Source: Xylogone sp. PMI_703
Taxonomy: Eukaryota; Ascomycota; Leotiomycetes
Direction: 5' to 3'
NCBI GenBank assembly: GCA_021399445.1
Contig: JAJTUQ010000002.1
Location: 5,642,001 to 5,706,000, forward strand
Length of the DNA stretch: 64,000 nt
Numbering within the stretch: position 1 is the stretch's first letter; each line of letters opens with the position of its first letter. Below are positions 1 through 9,348 of this stretch, piece after piece. The notes under the pieces were generated by a model. That model worked only from the letters and a program-made list of their open reading frames with translations, was not told where the DNA came from and ran no database searches. Both the position numbers and the translations under genes were made by a program.

Positions 1-318
1 CTGTTTCTTAGAGTCAAGGGAGCCGACCTGCAGCTGGGCCTTGTACTTCTTCAAAACGCCCTCGTTGTGGTATTTCCAGAACTGTTTCGAGGCATCCTTG
101 CCTGCGACGCGAGAGAGGATCTTCTTGCCGCCTTTGACGTAAAGCAAACACATTGTCAGTTAGATTTATATCGCGCGCAGATGGCGCATGCGAAGGAGCT
201 CACCTGGGTGTTCATTCTGGAACTTGGTGAGGTCGTAGACGTCCTCATCTATGACCACATAGAGGTTGTCAGGCTTGTTATGCGACGCTACGTCGGCAGC
301 GGAGAATGTCTTGGACAT
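1..318 (-). CDS. Cytochrome b5-type heme protein (3' end outside window)
   Basis: Two exons are visible: 318-204 and 131-1, joined across a 72-bp GT-AG intron (203-132). The translation starts MSKTFSAADVASHNKPDNLY and carries the cytochrome b5 heme-binding core HPGGKKIL, where the HPG-G is created exactly across the splice junction, followed by the second heme-ligand area (FWKYHNEGVLKKY). Small cytochrome b5 proteins pass electrons to ER desaturases, hydroxylases and P450s. The window ends before any C-terminal membrane anchor or other domain would appear, so it cannot be told whether this is a single-domain b5 or the N-terminus of a fusion. The start is the only ATG before the b5 fold. Family assignment is secure, cellular role less so. 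Confidence 0.85.
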
Positions 319-1610
319 GGTCGCTGGTATAGTACAGTTGAAGGATTATATTTATATCCACAAAGAATAGGGAGGAGTATTACAGTGGGAATGATCAAGA
401 GCAGGAAAGAAAAAGTGAGAGAGAGATTGAGTGTGGAGAAGGAAGTGAGAAGTCAGAAAGTGGCCAGCTGAAGGAATTATAGCTCGGTCAAATCGAATCC
501 GAGGCGACGGGCAGCGACTTTCACATGCACGTGCAGGTGACCACACTACGTCAATTCAGGGTCGTGCTCCGACTCTCCGTACTCCATACCCCACAGCTTA
601 CTGAGGTACTCTCTGAGTACAGTGGAGCAAAGATTACTATTGTCGGGATAGAATTTCTATTGATCCTGATTGCAGTAATTAGAAGAGAGAAATAGCACAG
701 TAAAGTATATAGTTGCAGGAGAGTTAAAGAAGAAGAGAGCGCGGAGAGGAACGCCAAGCGGAGTGACGCCGTAAGGGAAACTAGTCACGTGAAGTCTCCA
801 GATTCCCATCAGCATGTTGCAGAAGAGAGATTCTCTGATCATTTCGCGGAATCCTATTGGCCACGGCTTATTGCAACTGTGTCCTGCTCTTTCCCATGTG
901 ATCCTTCCCTGGAATAACGTCTCTTGAATGGGCGTTCCGGCACTTGCGAGCTGGAGTCCAAGCCCATGCTTGCTTCTTCGCGCTGTGCCGAGGCTTCTTT
1001 GACCCATGACGTACTGCTCACTTACGGTACCTGGGTACATATTTTTCGCCTAAGGCCGCCACACCTTTCCTTTTCCCCAAATTACTTCCTGGCTGTTTGA
1101 TTTTTGTTCCCATATGAAAATACCTATTCTATTGATGGAGATAAGCTATAAAACGCTGATGATCTGTGTTAGGAGATCTACAGGGACACCGTCCAGATCA
1201 TGTAGGCGCCAGAGTTCAAGCTTCTAATATTATGCATAGTTAATGTCACAATTCTTAATTTTAATATTTTATTCATAATTCAAAAAAGAAAATACGCTAC
1301 AATAATAATGATTTATGGTCAAACGCGTAAGTCGTTATTATAACCACCTCACTTGTATAATACCACAAGACTATCATCAGAATTTGATGCTGGTTTTATT
1401 CTTATATAATTCTTATTTAAACCAAAGAAAACAATGTACTCCTATCCAGGTCATCACAAGGAAGGCATCCCAACCATCCAGCTTTCCCCCCGAAGAAAAA
1501 CTACTAACCAAACACGGGTATCCACTCTCTAATCTACGACGCCACAGCCGGATTCAGAAACGCCAAGCAATATCACAATGACTGCTCCATCCGGAGCGGA
1601 ATGCAGAACA
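319..1610. other. Intergenic region
   Basis: About 1.3 kb between two minus-strand genes. Open frames here are short and lack family resemblance. It contains an AT-rich stretch around 1225-1330. I see no RNA gene or repeat that I can support. Confidence 0.6.
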
Positions 1611-2684
1611 TCACGGAGTCTCAGCTGTCTTCACTTCTGCATCCTGAAACCTCACCTTCCTCCTTCCACCCTCTCCCACCTCCACATCTCCATTCCTACT
1701 CCCGTTCACAGTCGTCCTCTTCACAACCCCATCTCCTCTCCGCCTCTCGCTCCTCCTGGCCCTTGCCTCTCTCGCCTCACGGTTCCTGTACTCCAGCACC
1801 TGCGCCCTCCTCTTCTCAGCCCGTGCATAAGCCATCGCTGCCGTGGGCCGGAATCCTATGCCATTGATCCCCTCCCCGTCATCGTCTGGATCCGAGATGG
1901 TAAAGCCTGTGATTTCTTCCTCTTGCCAGGTTTGAGACGCCCGTTCTGGGTCGATTATGGGGCGTTCAGAGGGCGGCGGTGTCCCAGAACGCTTCTTGGG
2001 ACGCGATTTTGGGGCCGACTTGAAAGATGATTTGTTGTTACTACTTGAATCGCTTTGCGAAGTGCTGTTGCTGGTGCTAAGTGAGGAAGATGGCTCGTTT
2101 TTGGTTCTGCAGGGAAGGATTAGGAATCCTTTGCTGTCGCTCTTTGGATATTTCTTTTCCTTGGACTTTTTGGATATCACTACTTCATTGGTCTCGGAGG
2201 ATGATATTACGAAATGGGTGTTTCCTTGAGTGTCACCGAACCTGAACATCGGTGGCGTCTCGGGAATCTCCAGACTTGATTGTGACATACCCTGCTCATA
2301 AAGTGAAGATTGATCTCTAATTGGTAAGGCGTCGGAATCTTTCTGTATCACATCTTCACCTTTGCCTTCTGATGGTGGGATAGTAGTTGATTGGACCTCA
2401 TTCACAGAGCTATGGCCGTCTGTAGGATTATGCCTTGGTTGTTGGCCATCGGAATCACCGCTCTGCTCCTCCAGATGCAAGCCTTGAAACTGCCGTGCGA
2501 CTTTTGTCCGTGGACTGCCCCTAGCGCTGAGATTCTCTGGAGATACAGACCCATCCGATGTGCTTAATTTCGTTGGTGTGAGTTTCTGCTGCTTCAATGG
2601 TGTAGAAGGCAGTAGGTCCTGCTGATCTCGTTTGCGCTTAGAGGACTGCCCTCCTGGTGAACATGGCGGTGTTTCTGTTGCCAT
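1611..2684 (-). CDS. Low-complexity nuclear-type hypothetical protein
   Basis: An uninterrupted 357-codon frame from an ATG at 2684. The product is hydrophilic and probably disordered. The N-terminus has SKRKRD and TPLKQQKL, which look like basic nuclear-localisation motifs and S/TP phospho-sites. The middle is a Ser/Asn-rich tract (roughly residues 195-230). The C-terminal third is the most structured part: an acidic DPDDDGEGINGIGFRP patch followed by a strongly charged helix (AYARAEKRRAQVLEYRNREA). No enzyme motif or membrane segment is visible. The frame is clearly coding because of its length and composition, but I do not recognise a named family. A nuclear or chromatin-associated role is only an inference from composition. 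Confidence 0.7.
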   Translation of the reverse strand: MATETPPCSPGGQSSKRKRDQQDLLPSTPLKQQKLTPTKLSTSDGSVSPENLSARGSPRTKVARQFQGLHLEEQSGDSDGQQPRHNPTDGHSSVNEVQSTTIPPSEGKGEDVIQKDSDALPIRDQSSLYEQGMSQSSLEIPETPPMFRFGDTQGNTHFVISSSETNEVVISKKSKEKKYPKSDSKGFLILPCRTKNEPSSSLSTSNSTSQSDSSSNNKSSFKSAPKSRPKKRSGTPPPSERPIIDPERASQTWQEEEITGFTISDPDDDGEGINGIGFRPTAAMAYARAEKRRAQVLEYRNREAREARARRSERRRGDGVVKRTTVNGSRNGDVEVGEGGRRKVRFQDAEVKTAETP

Positions 2685-3461
2685 TGCTGTAGACCGAGAA
2701 AATCAGTATGTTTGAAGCAGTCTATTTCTTATTTCCTGCAGATAATTCTCTGTGGCTACTATGACAAGCGCGGCTTTATCGAATCAGTACACGTCGTTGT
2801 CGATGTGTCACTGAGGCTGCAGATTGAATGCGAGATGCGACGCACAGCTTATGTAAGGCCGCGCCCAAAAGAGAATGATGCCACGAGGTCACATCTCAAT
2901 TGCTCATTGCAACGTGCAGATTAAGCAACGGAGCACTGTTGTCGATTGGTTGTAATTAGCAAGATTCGAGATTGGTCTGGCAGGTGCATCGTGGGAATTG
3001 GGAGAGAGACCGCCCGCGCCCACCTATCGTTAAGGTTGTACTGCAGCTGCTTTACCCCGCAACCCTAATCGCACGTTCAATCATTGTCTCAGTCGTACTC
3101 ACTCACAGCATCGATCTCATAATTGATGTATCTGAGATATTATGAGATTTTAAGTACTACTTAAAACGTCATTTATAATATTTCCTCATATCGCTCATAT
3201 GTTAAGCTTCTCGTCGACACATAGGTACTGCTACATATGAAAGGGTAAAGCACTGTAAATTTGTAAAAGAGCAACATGAGGCCATCCGCCACCTACCGTT
3301 AAATTTTCGTCGCTCAAATAATGCCAATGTCTTGTGCTTTAGAGCTAGTGGATAATCGCGATGCCTCGAACTTTGCCCATATAATAAATAATAGTGGGGC
3401 CATTTCTTAAGCTTCAGAAAATTTCGACATCGAAGCTCAGGCTACCCCACGTAGCTCTTCA
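2685..3461. other. Divergent intergenic region
   Basis: About 0.8 kb between the minus-strand low-complexity gene and the plus-strand transporter, so it should hold both promoters. AT-rich around 3120-3250. No further gene is supported. Confidence 0.5.
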
Positions 3462-5237
3462 TTGCCATCTTCAACTGGCAAAATGGTTACTTCTCAGGAC
3501 CCAGAGAAGACAGCACTGCCTCATGATGCCACCAGCGAGGCTCGAGACGTCACGGAAACGCCCACCATCCCGCTCAATCGGGATGAAGACATTGCGATCG
3601 CGATTGTGGGAGAGCAAAGTCATGCCTTCGACCCAGTAATAGAAGCCCGAATCGTGCGCAAGATTGACCTCTTCTTCATCCCAGCTATGGTAATCGGTTA
3701 TGGATTAGTATACTACGACAAGGTATCCTTCCAATTCTAACCAGAATTTATGCAACCCAGAAAAATACTAATAAAGAATCTTTCTTTTTGACCAGGCAAT
3801 CCTCGGCTCCGCTGTCCTATTCGGGATGACCACCGACCTCTCCCTATCCACCGTCAATACCCACACAAACCCACCAACCACATCCACAGACCGTCTCAGC
3901 TGGGCCACCTCGCTCTTCTACTTTGGCATGCTGGCAGGTCTCTATCCCATGACCTTCGCCCTCCAGCGCTTCTCCATCCGCCGGGTGCTCCCGCCCCTCA
4001 TAATCTTCTGGTCTCTGATCTGCATGCTCACTGCAGCTGTGACTACCTGGCGCGGGCTCTATGTACAGCGCTTCTTCTTGGGGTTCGTGGAAAGCATCAT
4101 ACCCACGACGTTTATGTGTATCATCTCGTCGTTCTACACCCAGAAGGAGCAGGCGCTGAGACAGTCGTGGTGGTTTTCTAGCACGGGACTTTTTACTATT
4201 ATCGGCGGTGCGTTGAACTATGGATTTGGGCAGATCCAGGGTGGGAGTTTGAAGAGGTGGCAGTATATTTATCTGCTCGCTGGAAGCTTGACTTTCCTGT
4301 TCGGAGTATTGTGTTTTGCGGTCCCCGACAGTCCTGTGGATGCTTGGTTCTTGACGAAGGAAGAGAGGGTTGTTGCTGTTGAGAGGTTGAGGAGAGGACA
4401 GACTGGTGTTCGGTGTACCAAGTTCAAGATGTCGCAGGTTCGGGAGTCGGTTTTGGATATTAAGGTTTGGCTGGTTGCGATCATGATGGCTTCAGCGTAG
4501 GTGTCCTCTATCCTTCAACGTATACTAAATTATACTGATACCGACATATCCGCTAGTTATACCGTTAACGGCGCTGTCTCTGGATTCGGCCCCTTGATAG
4601 TAAGCACCTTCGGCTATTCTACCTTGGACTCTATCCTCTTCCAGTTTCCCCTTGGCTTCATCTGTCTTATCTTCATTCTTATAACCGGCTATCTCTGCAC
4701 CATCTTCCGCAATATCCGTATTCTGCTCTTAATTCTCAACTGTCTACCCGTTATCGCTGGTTGCGCTATGATCTGGAGAGCATCCTGGTTCCATCATGCG
4801 GCCGCACCCGTCGTGGGATATACGATCATTGGATTCTTTGGGCCGGTGGTCAGCTTAATCATCACTATTGGGATGAGCAATGTGGCGGGGCAAACTAAGA
4901 AGTGCTTTATGGCTGCAACCATTTTTGTGGCATACTGTGTGGGTAATATTGTAGGACCACAGTTGATCAAGAGTCAGACGAAGCAGAGACACTATCCTGA
5001 GCTTTGGCTGGGACTAATCATATGGTATGTTTGCATTCCTCTCATGTCTCCGGACTTAATCTAACTCAAGATCACAGCTACTGTATCACAATTGTATCTT
5101 CTGCAGCGCTCTATTTCGTGCTTGCCAGAGAGAACGCAAAACGCAGACATCTTGAACTGAACGAGATCGAAAGGGACAAGTCTGCTTTCCACGACTTGAC
5201 TGACAAAGAGAATCCATACTTTGAATATATGCTTTAG
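3462..5237 (+). CDS. MFS transporter, allantoate permease (Dal5/Tna1) type
   Basis: Four exons: 3462-3722, 3796-4496, 4557-5024 and 5078-5237, giving 529 residues. An ATG at 3483 (MVTSQDPEK) is an equally good start. All three introns are GT-AG, with phases that match. The first TM stretch contains YGLVYYDK, which continues directly into AILGSAVLFGM. The protein has about twelve hydrophobic segments split by a central cytoplasmic loop (KFKMSQVRESVLDIKVW) and ends in the C-terminal signature DLTDKENPYFEYML, very characteristic of the fungal anion:cation symporter family (allantoate, nicotinate and other organic-anion permeases). It would sit in the plasma membrane and import a small organic acid or vitamin with protons. 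The substrate cannot be read from the sequence. No disabling change is seen. Confidence 0.88.
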
Positions 5238-5594
5238 AAAGGTAACATAGATATACGAACAACACGACGTAATACTAGATAATACATAGACTGGATGAGG
5301 AGATGGCATTATGAACTGAAGTATCTTTTGTACAATGCAAACTTTGCGAAGATATAAAAGTGCATTTGTAATACAAGCAATGATTTTGCAATATACAAAG
5401 CATAAGTTCCATGAATACTTTACGTGATATATTATGGGCCACTTATAGCAATATATGAAATTTCAATAACTCTGATGGATTATTTTAACCTTTAGTCTCT
5501 CTTAGCCCCATTATCTATCGTGTGATCAGGTCTCTGAGGATGTTGTGCCCCAATGCAACTTGCACAGTAAGAATGAACAAGAAGATGTAGCATA
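5238..5594. other. Convergent intergenic region
   Basis: About 360 bp of AT-rich sequence between the transporter and the next minus-strand gene; the two genes end towards each other. Nothing else is seen. Confidence 0.5.
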
Positions 5595-6093
5595 CTAAAG
5601 GTCAACAATCACCTCTGTCCACTCAGCGATTCTTCTCTCCCCATCTTCAAATTTGGTAACAATGATGATTACAATGTCCCGCTTTTGCTCTTCACCAGTT
5701 TCATTGTTGATAATTGTAAAAGCCGATCTCACCGCGATCGAACCTCCTTCGGTTGAGTCCAATGGCGTATTAAATGTCACTAGTTCAACATGGCTCTGGA
5801 GCGTCATTGATTTGTTTACTCGCGACTCGGGGACGGAGGATGCAAAGGCCGCATAATCGAGATGATTATGGTTTATTCTGTTTGTTGGAATATGGACACA
5901 AGTCAGCTCAGGATGATCTCATTAAGTTTCAAATCCAACTCTCATTCCATTATTCTCACCTTCCTTCGAATGTTTTGCTGAATCCATTATTGAAGGCCTC
6001 AGTTGCGATAGAATCGTCCGGCTGGAAGAAAAGTCTTCTAAATAGATCATCGAACCAGTCGAATAAAGTTTGAGGCAAATGATGGGAAGCCAT
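5595..6093 (-). CDS. Small NTF2/SnoaL-like protein (tentative)
   Basis: Two exons, 6093-5960 and 5877-5595, joined by an 82-bp intron (donor GTGAGA, acceptor AACAG), encode 138 residues. The protein starts MASHHLPQTLFDWFDDLFRR and ends in alternating strands: GGSIAVRSAFTIIN, RDIVIIIVTKFED and RRIAEWTEVIVDL. This helix-then-antiparallel-sheet layout and the size fit the NTF2-like/SnoaL-like fold, which many fungi use for small isomerases, cyclases or proteins of unknown role. No catalytic residue set can be named. Splicing in phase without stops supports a real gene. The family assignment is an inference from pattern only. Confidence 0.5.
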
Positions 6094-7262
6094 TTTGAGC
6101 TCAGCCAGTTTCTTTAACAGATTTGCAACAAGTAAAAAGAATAGTCATTATCAAAGGAGCGAATCCTTCGATTATTATATATACACAAAGCCTCAAGCAC
6201 GAACGAATTGCTATCCTTGTGGGAGCAGAAGTAAATTCACTGCTGCCTAGCCTGCCAATATTCTCTCGCATTGTTCTTGTACCCCTTTTCTCGATGGGGA
6301 ATCATGATCTATGATGCAGATATTTTGATTATAGTACTGATATTCAAGAAAAGCAAACAGTATCGAATCTAGGGATGTTGTGGAGAGGTGGGGGGTTGTA
6401 GTAAGCACGCTAGTAATAACCCTCCCGCAGTTAAGCCTGCTTCCGCGAGATCGGTGATTCCAAAGCATTTTCTCCAGCCCCGTTGGTTGACTGGTCTTCC
6501 GAATCCACTTAACGAAATAACCTCTCTTCGCAACATGGACTATCCTGGTCTAATACGGTAGTGAGTCATAGTGGCCTAAAGATTTCTGGCTGCTTACTAC
6601 TATAAGCTACTGTAGGTGTTAGTGACCATAGGCCAATCCGTGCAATGGTCCTCATCTTAGTTTAGCTTGTAATCCAGTTCTATTTCTCCGCGATGGATTG
6701 CGGGATGATGTTTCCTTAGCTTCCTGCTAAGACATGGGTCAGCAAAAACCTAATTCAGTACTTGCCTAAGGAACACGTATGTAAAGACTAGCAAGCCTGG
6801 GGGGAATGGCTCAAACCACTGTTAACAATGTCAAAACAAGGGCGCAAGCACTAGACTAGCTAGCATACGAAGTGTAGCACAATGGGACTTCTGATCTAAT
6901 GCAAATGATATGGCCTAGGAGTAAGATCGGCCAGTAATGATGAGTTCGTTGACAGAGGTTATGGCACTAGTGGGAGGTATGCAGCATCATTACGAGACGG
7001 GAGACTATCAGTTGCTTATATGATATTCCACAGACGGTCTACTGCTAGCGTGTAGTCCGTGAAAAGACGACTCAAAACCAACACGACGTGTCCAGGTTAA
7101 GCACATACAGAAGACTATGCTTGTAATTAGTTTCACCTAGAATATATATATAGAGACGGGATAGAGAACGACCAAGGACTCTCAAAAACCTGCGTTTGAT
7201 CGAGGAAATAACCTATTGAAACGAAAGTCTGTGATATAATCGTGAATTCAACCAAGGCAGCA
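6094..7262. other. Intergenic region with divergent promoters
   Basis: About 1.2 kb, AT-rich, between the NTF2-like gene and the SDR. The last part, before 7263, must contain the 5' UTR of the SDR, because its start codon is assembled across an intron. No gene is supported here. Confidence 0.5.
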
Positions 7263-8086
7263 AGTATGACTCTTCTAGCCGGAGTAAGGAATTGATTTGC
7301 TAATGTTATACTACAGTGGCAGCAGAAAGCGCCAGGGTAGCAATCATTACAGGGGCAAGCCAAGGGATTGGCAGAGAAACAGCGATAAGTCTAGCCACGC
7401 AATTCTCCAATATAGTTCTAGTGGCTCGAAACAAATCTGGTCTTCAAGAGACCGCCAATGCAATCCCTGGGCAGTCGCTGATAATACCGGCCGATCTACG
7501 AGAAAAAGATGCTGCTGGCCGGGTAGTCAGCCTCACTCTCGAGAAATTTGGCCGTATTGACGCTGTTGTCAATATCGCTGGCGCTGTTGCTCAGGTTGAT
7601 CTACTTGACACTACTGATGAGCAGTGGGATGATGGATTTGCATTGAAGCTCCATGGGGCTCGCCGGTTAGCAGTGGCAGCATGGCCTGCACTTAAACAAA
7701 ATGGCGGATCAGTAATTTTCATATCTGGGAATTCTGCCGAGCTTCCGAAGGCACCCTTTGCTGCAGTTGCTACAGTAAATGCGGCTATTGTAGCCTTAAG
7801 CAAGGCCTTTGCAGATCAGGGATATAGAGATGGAATACAAGTGAACTGCGTGCTTCCAGGGCCCGTTATGACGAATCGTCGACGAAACTATTTGGAAAAG
7901 TGGTCAGCCGAGCATGATATGAGTGTCGAAGAAGCGACCAAATATTTTCCAAAACAGGCCGGCATCGCAAGATATGGGGATCCAAAAGAAATTGCATCAT
8001 TGATCAAGTATATATTATCACCGGAGGCCCAGTGGATGACGGGCAGTGCTATCCGTATGGACGGAGGCGAGGTTAAAACCGTCTAG
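7263..8086 (+). CDS. Short-chain dehydrogenase/reductase-like protein with degenerate active site
   Basis: The open frame begins without an upstream ATG. The natural model is an intron at 7264-7316 (GTATGA donor, GCTAATG branch, CTACAG acceptor) that joins A at 7263 to TG at 7317-7318, creating the start codon; the product is 256 residues. Rossmann features are present: TGASQGIG near residue 12 and NIAG at 86-89. The SDR catalytic Ser is at about residue 140 (ISGNSAE), but the Tyr and Lys expected at about 153 and 157 are Thr and Ala (ATVNAAI). A C-terminal WMTGSAIRMDGG loop is typical of classical SDRs. It should bind NAD(P)(H), but classical hydride transfer by Tyr/Lys is not expected. A non-catalytic role or an altered mechanism is possible; the substrate is unknown. 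Confidence 0.8.
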
Positions 8087-9348
8087 AGAAAAGGAGAATA
8101 ATTTGTCAAATATCTCCGAATATTTAAGAGAAACTTTATAACGATTGATTTACGTGACCTTGTGGTGGAATAATATACACCTAGGTAGGCTATGTATGAT
8201 AAATCACTTCGTACAACTCAATCTATCTTAAGAAGTATCTCAGGACTCAACTCAGTGATAAAGGTTTCGATATTAGTGTCAAATTATAGCTTAATAGTCT
8301 TTCTGGTATGGAAGTTAAATATTCATTGACAACGTATTGAACTAATATTAATATTCTTGAAAATTTGAAAGTAAAAGAAGAGAAAAACAAGGGATTAGCA
8401 ATTAACTATAACTATTGAGATAGACCATGGAGTCAATTTCATGTTATTGTGCTCTTATATGCATGTATATATGTGTATCCCTCCGGTGCGGCACTGCATT
8501 GTCTTCGAACTGGATTTAGCATCTTTTTGTGATCCTATGCCTCGGAAGCAGTCTTCTCTAAAATATATCAATGCTTTATAGTATACTCCAGCGAAACAAA
8601 TAATAGCCGTAGCTAAATCGCCTCCACACTGGTACCTGGTGCATTGCATAGTCTTATAATTTTAAGGTCAATAGTCATGGTACGTGTTATATGTGATAAC
8701 TGATATATTGTTCGTTTCTGGATTGTGCCAAGATGGCACATGATAATCTCACGTTATAGTGATTTGACGAAGCACTTGAAGATACCCAAAGAGGGAAGTC
8801 GGACCGAAGGTCTCGTCTCCATTACCTATCATCTATCAAATAATTCAGCATTGCGGTTACCTAGGCTTTGAAGAGAGGTTTTGGAATAGTCAATTTCCAC
8901 CCTTGCACTTGTATAACTATAAAGTATGTATCCATAACCAGTTACACGTAACTTGGAAACTTAGGTAACCGTAAAAGAGATCATAGAGTAATTATAATTT
9001 CTCTTGGCTATCTTTATCCGTTGTCTTCGTCCCTGAGCCTACACATAAGGCTACCTGTACGTAAATGGCCAAGGAATGTGACGCCACTTATTAAAAATAT
9101 ACTTTAATTCTATATATAGATACTACTATCTGAGTTAGGAAGAGCTAGTGTCTGCGACCCCTCTAAATCAAACCTAACAGAAGTTAGGTTCGGTCCGTTG
9201 GGCATGGAGCTCTACTTAATACCATGCGACCTTGACCCACTCTCTCACTCCATCTTCTGTATCCTCTCTCAGTATAAAACTGACTTCGATAGAAAAGTCG
9301 CATTCGACATAATTATCTCAAATAAATCAGATACTGGACCATTTCAAT
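8087..9348. other. Intergenic region
   Basis: About 1.3 kb, AT-rich, between two plus-strand genes. The final 100 bp contain a CTCTCTCACTCC pyrimidine run and a TATAAAA-like site near 9274, about 75 bp upstream of the HET gene ATG, plausible as its core promoter. No gene is supported. Confidence 0.45.

Noticed and set aside
7297..7560. Plus-strand frame overlapping the SDR start
   Set aside because: It begins with TTG, overlaps the SDR in another frame and has no motif; it is a shadow frame.
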